Origin: GCA-003244245 sp964250265
Lineage (GTDB): Bacteria > Actinomycetota > Actinomycetes > Mycobacteriales > Pseudonocardiaceae
Length of the DNA stretch: 21,361 nucleotides
Direction: 5' to 3'
Assembly (NCBI GenBank): GCA_964250265.1
Contig: CAXUFG010000078.1
Coordinates: 1 to 21,361 of the forward strand
The position numbers and the translations under genes were made by a program. Below the pieces are notes generated by a model. The model did not search any database, was not told the DNA's origin, and worked only from the letters and a program-made list of their open reading frames with translations. Positions 13,709 through 20,144 of the stretch are shown piece by piece (the first letter of the stretch is position 1; the number at the start of each line of letters is the position of its first letter).

Positions 13709-14172
13709 TCACGGCACGACCAGCTGGCCACTGACGGCCAGCAGCACCCACCATCTCGAGGATGCCCTTGTCCTCGGCGGCCACATCCTGCCGCTGCCCA
13801 AGGAACCGGCCGCACTTGCCAACGTGGCTTGCCCGCGATTGAGGGCACGCTGCTGGTCGACGACGGTGGCGATGGCACCCGCTGACTCCGACGACTCGAT
13901 GTGCTCCCAGAGTCGCAGAACGTGCCAACCGGCCGCACGGAGCCGTTCGTCGGTGTCGCGGTCTCGGGCGACATTGCGCTCGATCTTGCCCAGTAACCGG
14001 CCTTCGCCCTGGGCGGGTTGTAGTGCTCCGGACAGCCATGCCAGAAGCAGCCGTCGATGAAGACGGCGAGCTGGAGACGCGGGGCGACGATGTCTGCGCT
14101 ACGCCGAAGTGTCGGCACAACCTGCATGCACCCCCGGAAGCGGTAACCCATGCGGTGCAGCATGGATCTCAC
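13709..14172 (-). pseudogene. vsr: Decayed very-short-patch-repair endonuclease (Vsr)
   Basis: The reverse strand carries VRSMLHRMGYRFRGCMQVVP, then TLRRSADIVAPRLQLAVFID and GCFWHGCPEHYNPPRAKAGYW. Near 13990 the frame shifts, and continues as KIERNVARDRDTDERLRAAG, WHVLRLWEHIESSESAGAIA, with TGA at 13709-13711. Vsr nicks DNA 5' of the T in T:G mismatches formed by deamination of 5-methylcytosine. The catalytic Asp (SADIV) and the FIDGCFWHGC zinc/active-site segment are still visible. The N-terminal helix (the conserved RMSAIRSRDT-like region) is missing and the VHARPLPG-like segment is altered, so a sequencing error alone would not explain the damage. No Dcm-type cytosine methyltransferase gene is present nearby. 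Confidence 0.72.
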
Positions 14173-14321
14173 GCGCACTCCGGCTGAGCAGGTCGTCAAC
14201 GGTTTCGGCGTTGCCGGTGGGCGAGCGCCGCGCGGCGGGCACGCCTCCCCACAGCAGTAACAGCCGGCACGTGTCAACCGAAGCCGCAAGACCGGCAGGC
14301 GGTAACCCGACCGGCGCTGGT

Positions 14322-14702
14322 TCAGTCCCTGGACAGCGGGTGGAGCGAGGCGAACCACTCTGTGCTATCGAGTCGGTTCTGCAGAACGATCGCCGGGACG
14401 ACCAGGAGTAGTGGCCAGACCCCGATGGCCGTGAGCATGCTGAGAACGGTCAGCAGGACCCTGGTGTCGGATCCGCGCTTCAGCCTGAGCCCAAGGGCGA
14501 GGATGACCACGCCCAAGGCGATCAGGACGAGCCCGAGCTCGGCTGGGTAGGAGTACGGCCGGATAGAGCTCCCGAGCCCGCCAAGCGCGAACACCGACCC
14601 CAGCGCGACCCACAACCGCGAAGCGTTCACGACGCTGCGAGGTGGCGTGCCAGCAGCCACTGGGCCGGGCGGACCGGCGGCGGGATCGTGCTCTTCGGTC
14701 AC
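14322..14702 (-). CDS. Small integral membrane protein, function unknown
   Basis: The 126-aa protein has a Pro/Ala-rich hydrophilic N-terminus (MTEEHDPAAGPPGPVAAGTP). Three hydrophobic segments follow: LWVALGSVFALGGLGSSI, AELGLVLIALGVVILALGLR and LTVLSMLTAIGVWPLLLVVP. They are linked by the basic loop LKRGSDTR, so three or four membrane passes are likely. No family is recognised. GTG 14702 is the start; TACGAT at 14709-14714 lies 6 nt upstream, suggesting a leaderless mRNA. There is no ribosome binding site. Confidence 0.6.
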   Translation of the reverse strand: MTEEHDPAAGPPGPVAAGTPPRSVVNASRLWVALGSVFALGGLGSSIRPYSYPAELGLVLIALGVVILALGLRLKRGSDTRVLLTVLSMLTAIGVWPLLLVVPAIVLQNRLDSTEWFASLHPLSRD

Positions 14703-14708
14703 GGACGG

Positions 14709-14714
14709 ATCGTA
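14709..14714 (-). promoter_or_regulatory. -10 box of the small membrane protein, probably leaderless
   Basis: TACGAT (TAnnnT) is separated from the GTG start by exactly 6 nt, the same geometry as at vapB (1872-1877). Confidence 0.4.
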
Positions 14715-14818
14715 GGCCGCAAGGGGCGGGGAGGGGTCCCCACCGGAGCGGGTTAGCCCCGGTCGTTCGTGAGGCTATGAGCGGGGACCCGACGGTGGCC
14801 AACGAGCAACGCGGCGCG

Positions 14819-14927
14819 AGGCCCTGACATCAACCATGCTTGAGGTTCGAGCATGGAGTTCATGACGGCAGCACTGTCCTATTCGCAGGTGCCCGTGCTG
14901 ATGACCCGGATGACCGGTGATGAGAAG
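14819..14927 (+). repeat. Duplicated segment A, displaced copy (promoter plus truncated transketolase start)
   Basis: It reads MEFMTAALSYSQVPVLMTRM then TGDEK, and breaks off where segment B begins. The MerR-type promoter is retained with CTGACA for TTGACA (-35, 14824-14829) and GAGCAT (-10, 14849-14854). Transcription from it would run into the 3' end of the ABC permease gene as antisense. Confidence 0.9.
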
Positions 14928-14929
14928 CT

Positions 14930-15025
14930 GCGTTCGACCAGCCCGGCGTCTTCGAGCGGACATACCACGGCCCGTTCGGGCCTGCCTCTGGCGCGGAGCG
15001 GCTGCCCTGCGCATCGCCGACCTCC
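14930..15025 (+). repeat. Duplicated segment B, displaced copy
   Basis: The copy follows segment A after 2 bp and stops 2 bp before the stop codon of the ABC permease (TGA 15028-15030, reverse strand). It is not in the reading frame set by segment A, so the joined sequence cannot encode a hybrid of the two proteins. Confidence 0.9.
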
Positions 15026-15027
15026 GC

Positions 15028-16215
15028 TCAGGCGCCGCGCAGCGCGTCACGCAGCCGGACGCGTGCGCCGGTCCGCAGCACGGCGTTGCGGTAGATCCGG
15101 CCGGAGAGCCAGACCAGGGCCGGGATCAGCAGGATCACGAGGGCCACCGCCAAGCCGGCCTGCCAGACCGGCACGCCCCCGAAGGCGAGTCGCATCGGCA
15201 TCAAGGTGGGCGCGAACAGCGGGATCAGGGAGAGCACCTCGATCAGCGAGCTGTCCGGCTGCGCCGGCAGGATGGAGACGCCCAGTACGTAGGGCACGAC
15301 GAGCAGCATCAGGATCGGGGTGACCACGCCAGCGATCTCCTCCTGCCGGGAGACCAGCGCGCTCGCGGCAGCAAGCACCAGGGCATAGCTGAAGAATCCC
15401 AGCAGGTACCACACCACCAGCCACACCACCGTTCCGGCGGCCGCCGAGGCGGAAATGGTGAGTGACCCGGTGGCCAGCCCGGCGATGGCCCCGCCGGCGG
15501 CCACGATCACGATCTGTACCAGCCCGACCAGGCCGATGCCGGCCACCTTCCCGGCCATCAGCTGCCACGGTTGGATCGTGGAGAGCAGTAGCTCCACCAC
15601 CCGGCTGGACTTCTCCTCCACCACACCCTGCGCGACGAACTGACCCCAGGCCTGCAGCGAGAGATAGATCAGCACTCCGGTGACGATGCCGAGGGTGATC
15701 CGCTGCGCGTCGAGCGCCGGGCTGGGCTCCAGCGCCGCCACCCTCACCCCGGCCGCCGCGACCGCAGCGCTCACCTGCGCCGGATCACCCCCCAGACGGC
15801 CGATCTGCGCGTTGAGCGCCTGCTGGCGGGCCAGCGCGGTGAACGCGGCGCGCAGGCCCTCGTCAAGAGTCTTGTTCACCACGATCTGGACCGATCCCGG
15901 CGCGCCGACCACCAGCGCGTCCAGCTCGCCGGCCCGGACCTGGCGCTCACCGGTGGACCGATCGGGCACCGTCGAGGTCTGCACCTGCGTGCCCGACGCT
16001 GTGGACAGCGCTGCGAACGGCGCGGCCAGCGAGGCGTTCTGGCTGGTGAAGCCCACGGGATGCGCCGAGGAGCCGCCGACGAACCGCAGCACCACCGACA
16101 ATCCCACGAGCAGGCCCAGCAGGACGAGCGTGCTGATCCGGAACGCCTTGGACCTCAGGCGGGTGGTGATCTCGCGGCGGGCCACCAATCCAGCCGGCCG
16201 CCACGCCGTGGTCAT
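15028..16215 (-). CDS. ABC-2-type (NatB-like) transporter permease
   Basis: The 395-aa membrane protein starts MTTAWRPAGLVARREITTRL. A first membrane segment (FRISTLVLLGLLVGLSVVLR, about residues 25-44) is followed by an outward-facing domain of about 125 residues. There follow LGIVTGVLIYLSLQAWGQFV, the signature VVEEKSSRVVELLLSTIQPW, LMAGKVAGIGLVGLVQIVIV, and further helices to about residue 375. The layout and the EEKSSR segment are typical of NatB/ABC2_membrane_3 permeases, often Na+ or drug exporters. The ATG overlaps the ATPase stop by 4 bp (ATGA), so it is translationally coupled. The C-terminus ends RVRLRDALRGA, complete for the family. Confidence 0.9.
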   Translation of the reverse strand: MTTAWRPAGLVARREITTRLRSKAFRISTLVLLGLLVGLSVVLRFVGGSSAHPVGFTSQNASLAAPFAALSTASGTQVQTSTVPDRSTGERQVRAGELDALVVGAPGSVQIVVNKTLDEGLRAAFTALARQQALNAQIGRLGGDPAQVSAAVAAAGVRVAALEPSPALDAQRITLGIVTGVLIYLSLQAWGQFVAQGVVEEKSSRVVELLLSTIQPWQLMAGKVAGIGLVGLVQIVIVAAGGAIAGLATGSLTISASAAAGTVVWLVVWYLLGFFSYALVLAAASALVSRQEEIAGVVTPILMLLVVPYVLGVSILPAQPDSSLIEVLSLIPLFAPTLMPMRLAFGGVPVWQAGLAVALVILLIPALVWLSGRIYRNAVLRTGARVRLRDALRGA

Positions 16216-17120
16216 CGCGTCGTCTCCTCGCTCACCACGCTGCGGAACAGGTCCACCAGCGACGGCCGCCGGCGCGCGAACTCGCGGACCGGCCCGGTGC
16301 TCAGCGCCGTCTTCAGCACGACCTGGTCGTCGACCCCGGCCGATAGCTCGAGCACGTCGCGGGTGCCCTCCCGGGTGTGCACCGTCACGCCGGGCAAACC
16401 CGCGGCCCAACCCTGCGGCGCGTCCGGTGCGTCCACCACCAGCTGCATGCTGGTGCCGCTGCGCAGCTCGTCCACCGAGCCGCACGCCACCATCGTTCCG
16501 CTGCGGACGATTCCGACCCGGTCGCACAGCCGCTGCACCAGGTCCAGCTGATGGCTGGAGAACATCACCGGAATGCCCTGAGCGCACTTCTCCCGCAGCA
16601 CCTGGCTCATCACCTCCACCGCGACCGGATCCAGGCCGGAGAACGGTTCGTCGAGGACGAGCAGCGCCGGGTCGTGCACCAGCGCCGCGGCCAGCTGGAC
16701 CCGCTGCTGATTACCCAGGCTCAGCTTCTGTACCTCATCGTCGCGGTGCGCGGCCACGCCGAGGCGTTCGGTCCACGCCTGCATTGATTGCCTCGCCGCT
16801 GCGGGGGTCAGGCCGTGCAGCTGTGCCAGGTACACCAGCTGCTCGCCGACCTGCATCTTCGGGTAAAGCCCGCGTTCCTCCGGCATGTAACCGATGCGCC
16901 GCCTGCTGTCCAGGTCGATCGTCCGGCCATCCCAGCGGACCTCGCCCCGATCGGCGGCCAGCACCCCGAGCACGATCCGCATCGTGGTGGTCTTGCCGGC
17001 GCCGTTGCTGCCGACGAAACCGAACAGCTCGCCAGCGCGGACCTCGAAGGTCATCTCCTGCAACGCGAGTACATCACCGTACCGCTTGGAGATCCCGTCA
17101 ATCTCCAACCGGCCGGTCAT
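16212..17120 (-). CDS. ABC transporter ATP-binding protein (NatA-like)
   Basis: The 302-aa ATPase has Walker A GSNGAGKTT (residues 37-45), the Q-loop region YMPEERGLYPKM, signature LSLGNQQRV (133-141, Asn where Gly-Gly/Gly-Gln is usual), Walker B LLVLDEP (153-159, E158) and the H-loop SSHQ (H190). A C-terminal domain of about 90 residues (DELRSGTSMQLVVDAPDAPQ onward) matches exporter ATPases with a DUF4162-like tail. ATG 17120 is preferred over ATG 17126 because GGAAGG (17127-17132) is 6 nt before 17120 but touches 17126. It energises the permease encoded next; the cargo is unknown, with drug or Na+ export the family precedent. Confidence 0.92.
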   Translation of the reverse strand: MTGRLEIDGISKRYGDVLALQEMTFEVRAGELFGFVGSNGAGKTTTMRIVLGVLAADRGEVRWDGRTIDLDSRRRIGYMPEERGLYPKMQVGEQLVYLAQLHGLTPAAARQSMQAWTERLGVAAHRDDEVQKLSLGNQQRVQLAAALVHDPALLVLDEPFSGLDPVAVEVMSQVLREKCAQGIPVMFSSHQLDLVQRLCDRVGIVRSGTMVACGSVDELRSGTSMQLVVDAPDAPQGWAAGLPGVTVHTREGTRDVLELSAGVDDQVVLKTALSTGPVREFARRRPSLVDLFRSVVSEETTR

Positions 17121-17183
17121 ACACATCCTTCCGCGGGCGGGTTATCTCGTGGCGCTGCGGCCCTCGACACTACCTGCGCCGCG

Positions 17184-17199
17184 CCAGCCTGCGGGCTGG
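17184..17199. repeat. Hairpin-like inverted repeat between divergent ABC and methyltransferase genes
   Basis: CCAGCC-TGCG-GGCTGG is a perfect 6-bp-arm repeat about 60 bp upstream of the ABC ATPase start and 130 bp upstream of the DUF574 gene. It could be an operator or part of a leader hairpin. No partner regulator is encoded nearby. Confidence 0.35.
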
Positions 17200-17328
17200 T
17201 GACCGCCACAATCATCACCGAGTTCACCAGAGGTTTCGGGGCCCTCAGTGCTTTACTTACCACCACGCAACCCTCCGGTCGAAAGCAGTGAGGTTCCGCT
17301 CACCGACCCGTCTCGTAGGAGCTTCCCC

Positions 17329-18147
17329 ATGGCGGACAATGCGCGCACCTCCCATGAGTCGCAGTCCCAGATTGACACCACACGGGCGCACACGGCTCGG
17401 ATCTGGAATTACTGGCTGGGAGGCAAGGACAATTACCTCATCGACCGTGAGGTCGGTGATCAGATCCGGCGATTCCACCCCGATATCGGCAGCTACGCCC
17501 GCGCTGATCGGCTGTTCTTGGGGCGCGCCGTGCGGTATCTGACCGGTGAACCCGGGATCCGTCAGTTCCTGGACATCGGTACCGGACTGCCCACCGTCGA
17601 CAACACCCACGAAGTCGCCCAGCGGGTCGCGCCGGAGTCGCGGATCGTCTATGTCGACAACGACCCATTGGTGCTGGTGCACGCCCGTGCTCTGCTGACC
17701 AGCACGCCCGAAGGTGCCACCGATTACATCGACGCCGATATGCACGACCCTGACCGGATCCTGGCGCAAGCGGCTCGGACGTTGGACTTCACCCGGCCGA
17801 TCGCTGTCACCATGCTGGGAGTAGTGATCTTCATCAGCGACGATGAGGAGGCTTATGGCATCGTGCGCCGCTTCCTGGACGCAGTCCCCTCCGGTAGCTA
17901 CCTGGTGCTGTCCCACACCATCACCAGCCCGGCGATGCCCGACGTGGACGCCGCTGTCGCGTTCTGGAACGAGAACGGCACACCGAAGCTAACCCAGCGC
18001 ACCCCCGAACAGGTCCGCCGATTTTTTGACGGGTTAGAGCTGCTGGAACCCGGCGTAGTGTCGTGCTCGCGGTGGCGCCCGGAGGCCACACCCTGGGGCG
18101 AGCCCGACGAGGTAGCGATGTTCGGCGGAATCGGACGCAAGCCCTAG
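17329..18147 (+). CDS. DUF574 / SAV2177-type SAM-dependent methyltransferase
   Basis: The 272-aa protein starts at ATG 17329, 7 nt after AGGAG (17317-17321). It carries the family hallmark AHTARIWNYWLGGKDNYLID (about residues 22-41). RQFLDIGTGLPTVDNTHEVA is the SAM-binding motif, followed by IVYVDNDPLVLVHARALL. RPIAVTMLGVVIFISDDEEA, SGSYLVLSHTI and WRPEATPWGEPDEVAMFGGI complete it. The family is greatly expanded in actinomycetes; substrates are mostly unknown. The gene is full length, monocistronic and followed by a long inverted repeat. Confidence 0.92.
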   Translation: MADNARTSHESQSQIDTTRAHTARIWNYWLGGKDNYLIDREVGDQIRRFHPDIGSYARADRLFLGRAVRYLTGEPGIRQFLDIGTGLPTVDNTHEVAQRVAPESRIVYVDNDPLVLVHARALLTSTPEGATDYIDADMHDPDRILAQAARTLDFTRPIAVTMLGVVIFISDDEEAYGIVRRFLDAVPSGSYLVLSHTITSPAMPDVDAAVAFWNENGTPKLTQRTPEQVRRFFDGLELLEPGVVSCSRWRPEATPWGEPDEVAMFGGIGRKP

Positions 18148-18163
18148 CACAAGCACCCCGCCT

Positions 18164-18227
18164 CCCGTTATGGAGACATATCGGGGTGACAGCGGGTGTC
18201 TCAACCCCGAAATGTCTCCATGACGGG
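18164..18227. repeat. Long imperfect inverted repeat, terminator or mobile-element-like
   Basis: The arms 18164-18187 and 18204-18227 are complementary over 24 bp with two mismatches, around a 16-nt loop. The core is ATGGAGACAT and its complement ATGTCTCCAT, joined to TCGGGGT and ACCCCGA. It begins 17 bp after the DUF574 stop and ends 13 bp before the stop of the convergent VOC pseudogene, so it may be a bidirectional terminator. No T run follows, which is common for actinobacterial terminators. Confidence 0.7.
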
Positions 18228-18239
18228 TTGACGGCACGC

Positions 18240-18541
18240 TCATTGGTGCACGGCGGGCCCGGAGCTTGCGCCGGGGCCATAAGTGCCGAAGGTCCACTCG
18301 TAGCCTTCGATGTCGATGACCCGGCAGCGGTAGTTCCCCCAGCGGGTGGCGGCTGGTTCCCAGACCCGGATGGCGCCGGCTTCGATGGCGGTGGCGAACA
18401 CCGCGTCGACCATCGCGGCGGTGCCGACCGCGAGATAGGCCCCGCAGCCAACGGTATCCCCCTTGCGGGCAGGGCGGCAGGTGCGTCACGGTAGCTGAAG
18501 TAGGTGTGCAGGGTGGCCGGGCGTCCGGGGGTGTCGGTCAT
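18240..18541 (-). pseudogene. VOC (glyoxalase/PhnB-like) protein with internal deletion
   Basis: The reverse strand starts MTDTPGRPATLHTYFSYRDA-PAAL, the usual first strand of a PhnB-like VOC protein. The frame then shifts to GDTVGCGAYLAVGTAAMVDA, VFATAIEAGAIRVWEPAATR and WGNYRCRVIDIEGYEWTFGT, with TGA at 18240-18242. About 45-55 residues between the two parts, normally holding the first half of the metal site, are missing. The deletion and frameshift together make it non-functional. VOC proteins bind metal and act as dioxygenases, isomerases or drug-binding proteins. Confidence 0.7.
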
Positions 18542-18920
18542 GGCGCCAGCCTCGCAGGCTCAGCCGACGGTCACAGAGATCATCGACACCCTGCCTGCGG
18601 GCGTGGCCTTGGATGCCGCGTGCGGCACCGGCCGGTATCCAGCGGCTCTGGCCGAGCGCGGCCATCGGATCCTTGGTGTGGACAGCTCGCCCGACATGCT
18701 TGCGCACGCTCGGAAGCGGGTGCCGCAGGGGGATTTCCGGCAAGGCGACCTGCACCGGCTCCCGGTGGCCGACAACGACGTGGACCTGGCCGTCTGCGCT
18801 CTGGCGCTGACGCATGTGCCTGCGCTCGAGGCCGGTCATGACGGAATTCGCCAGAGTCCTGCGCCCGGCGGGACACCTGGTGATCGCCGATATGCACCCC
18901 GAATCGATCGCGCGAGGATG
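18540..18920 (+). pseudogene. Class I SAM methyltransferase, truncated and frameshifted
   Basis: The forward strand reads TVTEIIDTLPAGVALDAACG then TGRYPAALAERGHRILGVDS, LAHARKRVPQGDF and NDVDLAVCALALTHVPALE. Near 18830 the frame shifts, and continues as PVMTEFARVLRPAGHLVIAD with MHPESIARGWIPLVR, after which similarity is lost. The usual 40-60 residues before the SAM-binding motif are missing. The first ATG overlaps the start codon of the divergent VOC pseudogene (CATG at 18539-18542), so the N-terminal junction and the VOC gene meet at one point. Confidence 0.7.
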
Positions 18921-19053
18921 GATTCCCCTCGTGCGGCGTGAGACACGAATCGCTGCGCCAACTCATCGCCTCGTCCACGGTCACATCCTTTGGTCGCTGT
19001 CCGTCATAACAGTGACAGACTCAACCCAGCCGATGCGATGAGGAGATCAGGAG

Positions 19054-19617
19054 ATGACTCGCATACCCGCCGTCTCCCCCGACGAAGCCGGCCCGCTGAT
19101 CAAGCTGTCCTACTGGTATGCCAAGCGGCGCTTCGGCGAGGTGCCGGAGCCCTTCGCGGTAGCCGCCAACCACCGGAAGCTTTTCTTCGCGAGCGCTGTT
19201 CACGAGGCAGCGGCGCAGAAGGCTTTGACCGTGTTGCCGGTGAATATCCGCGATCTCGCGGTGTACCGGGTCGCCTGGACGGTCGGCTGCTCGTGGTGTG
19301 TGGACTTCGGCACCATGCTGCATCGGCTGGCCGGACTCAACGTCGACCAGCTGAAGCAAATCGGTGACTACGCCACCTCGCCGCTGTACACCGACGACGA
19401 GCGCGCCGCCATCGCCTACGCCATGACCGCCACGCCCCCCGAGGTCACCGACGAGCGGGTGGCCGACCTGCAGCGGCGGTTCGGACGCGCAGGGGTGGTC
19501 GAGCTGACCTATGAGATTGCGCACGAGAACATGCGCGCCCGGATGTACTCGGCGCTCGGCATCACCGAGCAGGGCTTCAGCTCAGGCGACGCCTGCCGCG
19601 TGCCATGGGCGAACTAA
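19054..19617 (+). CDS. Carboxymuconolactone decarboxylase / AhpD-like family protein
   Basis: The 187-aa protein begins MTRIPAVSPDEAGPLIKLSY. VAANHRKLFFASAVHEAAAQ precedes LPVNIRDLAVYRVAWTVGCS-WCVDFG, with a CxxC pair at C79 and C82, as in AhpD-type thiol peroxidase partners. LYTDDERAAIAYAMTATPPE and VELTYEIAHENMRARM follow. The His usually found four residues after the second Cys is Gly here, so classical AhpD peroxidase activity is uncertain. AGGAG at 19041-19045 lies 8 nt before the ATG; a second AGGAG touches it. It acts in the cytoplasm, likely in thiol/peroxide chemistry or aromatic catabolism. Confidence 0.87.
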   Translation: MTRIPAVSPDEAGPLIKLSYWYAKRRFGEVPEPFAVAANHRKLFFASAVHEAAAQKALTVLPVNIRDLAVYRVAWTVGCSWCVDFGTMLHRLAGLNVDQLKQIGDYATSPLYTDDERAAIAYAMTATPPEVTDERVADLQRRFGRAGVVELTYEIAHENMRARMYSALGITEQGFSSGDACRVPWAN

Positions 19618-20144
19618 ACTGCAACGGCCACCACGCAATACCGCCGCTCTGACTGACCGCCCCGACAAGGACGTGTAAACGGCCGAAGTGCGGCACGGCG
19701 GTGACCCCAGTGTTCACCCCAAGCAACACACAGCGCGGGCACACCAAGCACTGATTAGAGCGCTGCCGCCTCCGCGAGCCTGGTCCCGGCGGGTGTCCAT
19801 CGCGCGCCGACGACCACCACGCCGGGGTGAGCAGAGCGACCGGGCGCTGCGCCCTGGCGGCCGCAGTAGCTGTCTCTCGTGAGCGTGCTGGCCATCCCTT
19901 GGTCACTTGCTGGACCTGGCGTGTTGGTTTGCGGGGGGCAGCGTCCGCGGGGATGACATCCGTGTATGCGAAGAAAGTCCGAATTAGGGACCTCTTCTGC
20001 GGCGAGCTGACGGCGATGGTTGTTCGGTCGTGCGCTGGTCCGGCGCGGAGGGCGGGACACCCCGCCTGCCGGAAGTGCTGCACGGAGCTGTCAGCGCCCG
20101 GAGCTCGGCTCGGGCCCGTCCGTGAGTGCTGAGGAGGAATAGCT
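19618..20144 (+). other. 527-bp intergenic region
   Basis: No coding sequence with recognisable protein character is seen on either strand. Only weak features appear, such as GTCC-GAATTAG-GGAC near 19977-19991. The last part must hold the promoter of the secreted protein at 20145, but I cannot place it with confidence. The length suggests a long leader, a decayed gene or a small RNA. Confidence 0.4.

Noticed and set aside
14853..15323. Hybrid forward frame starting with the copied transketolase N-terminus
   Set aside because: After codon 25 it runs through segment B out of frame and then antisense to the permease, so no functional fusion is credible.
15680..17542. 620-codon forward frame across the ABC transporter genes
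   Set aside because: It is antisense to the ATPase and permease, both with clear motifs. The product is Arg/Pro/Ser-rich shadow sequence.
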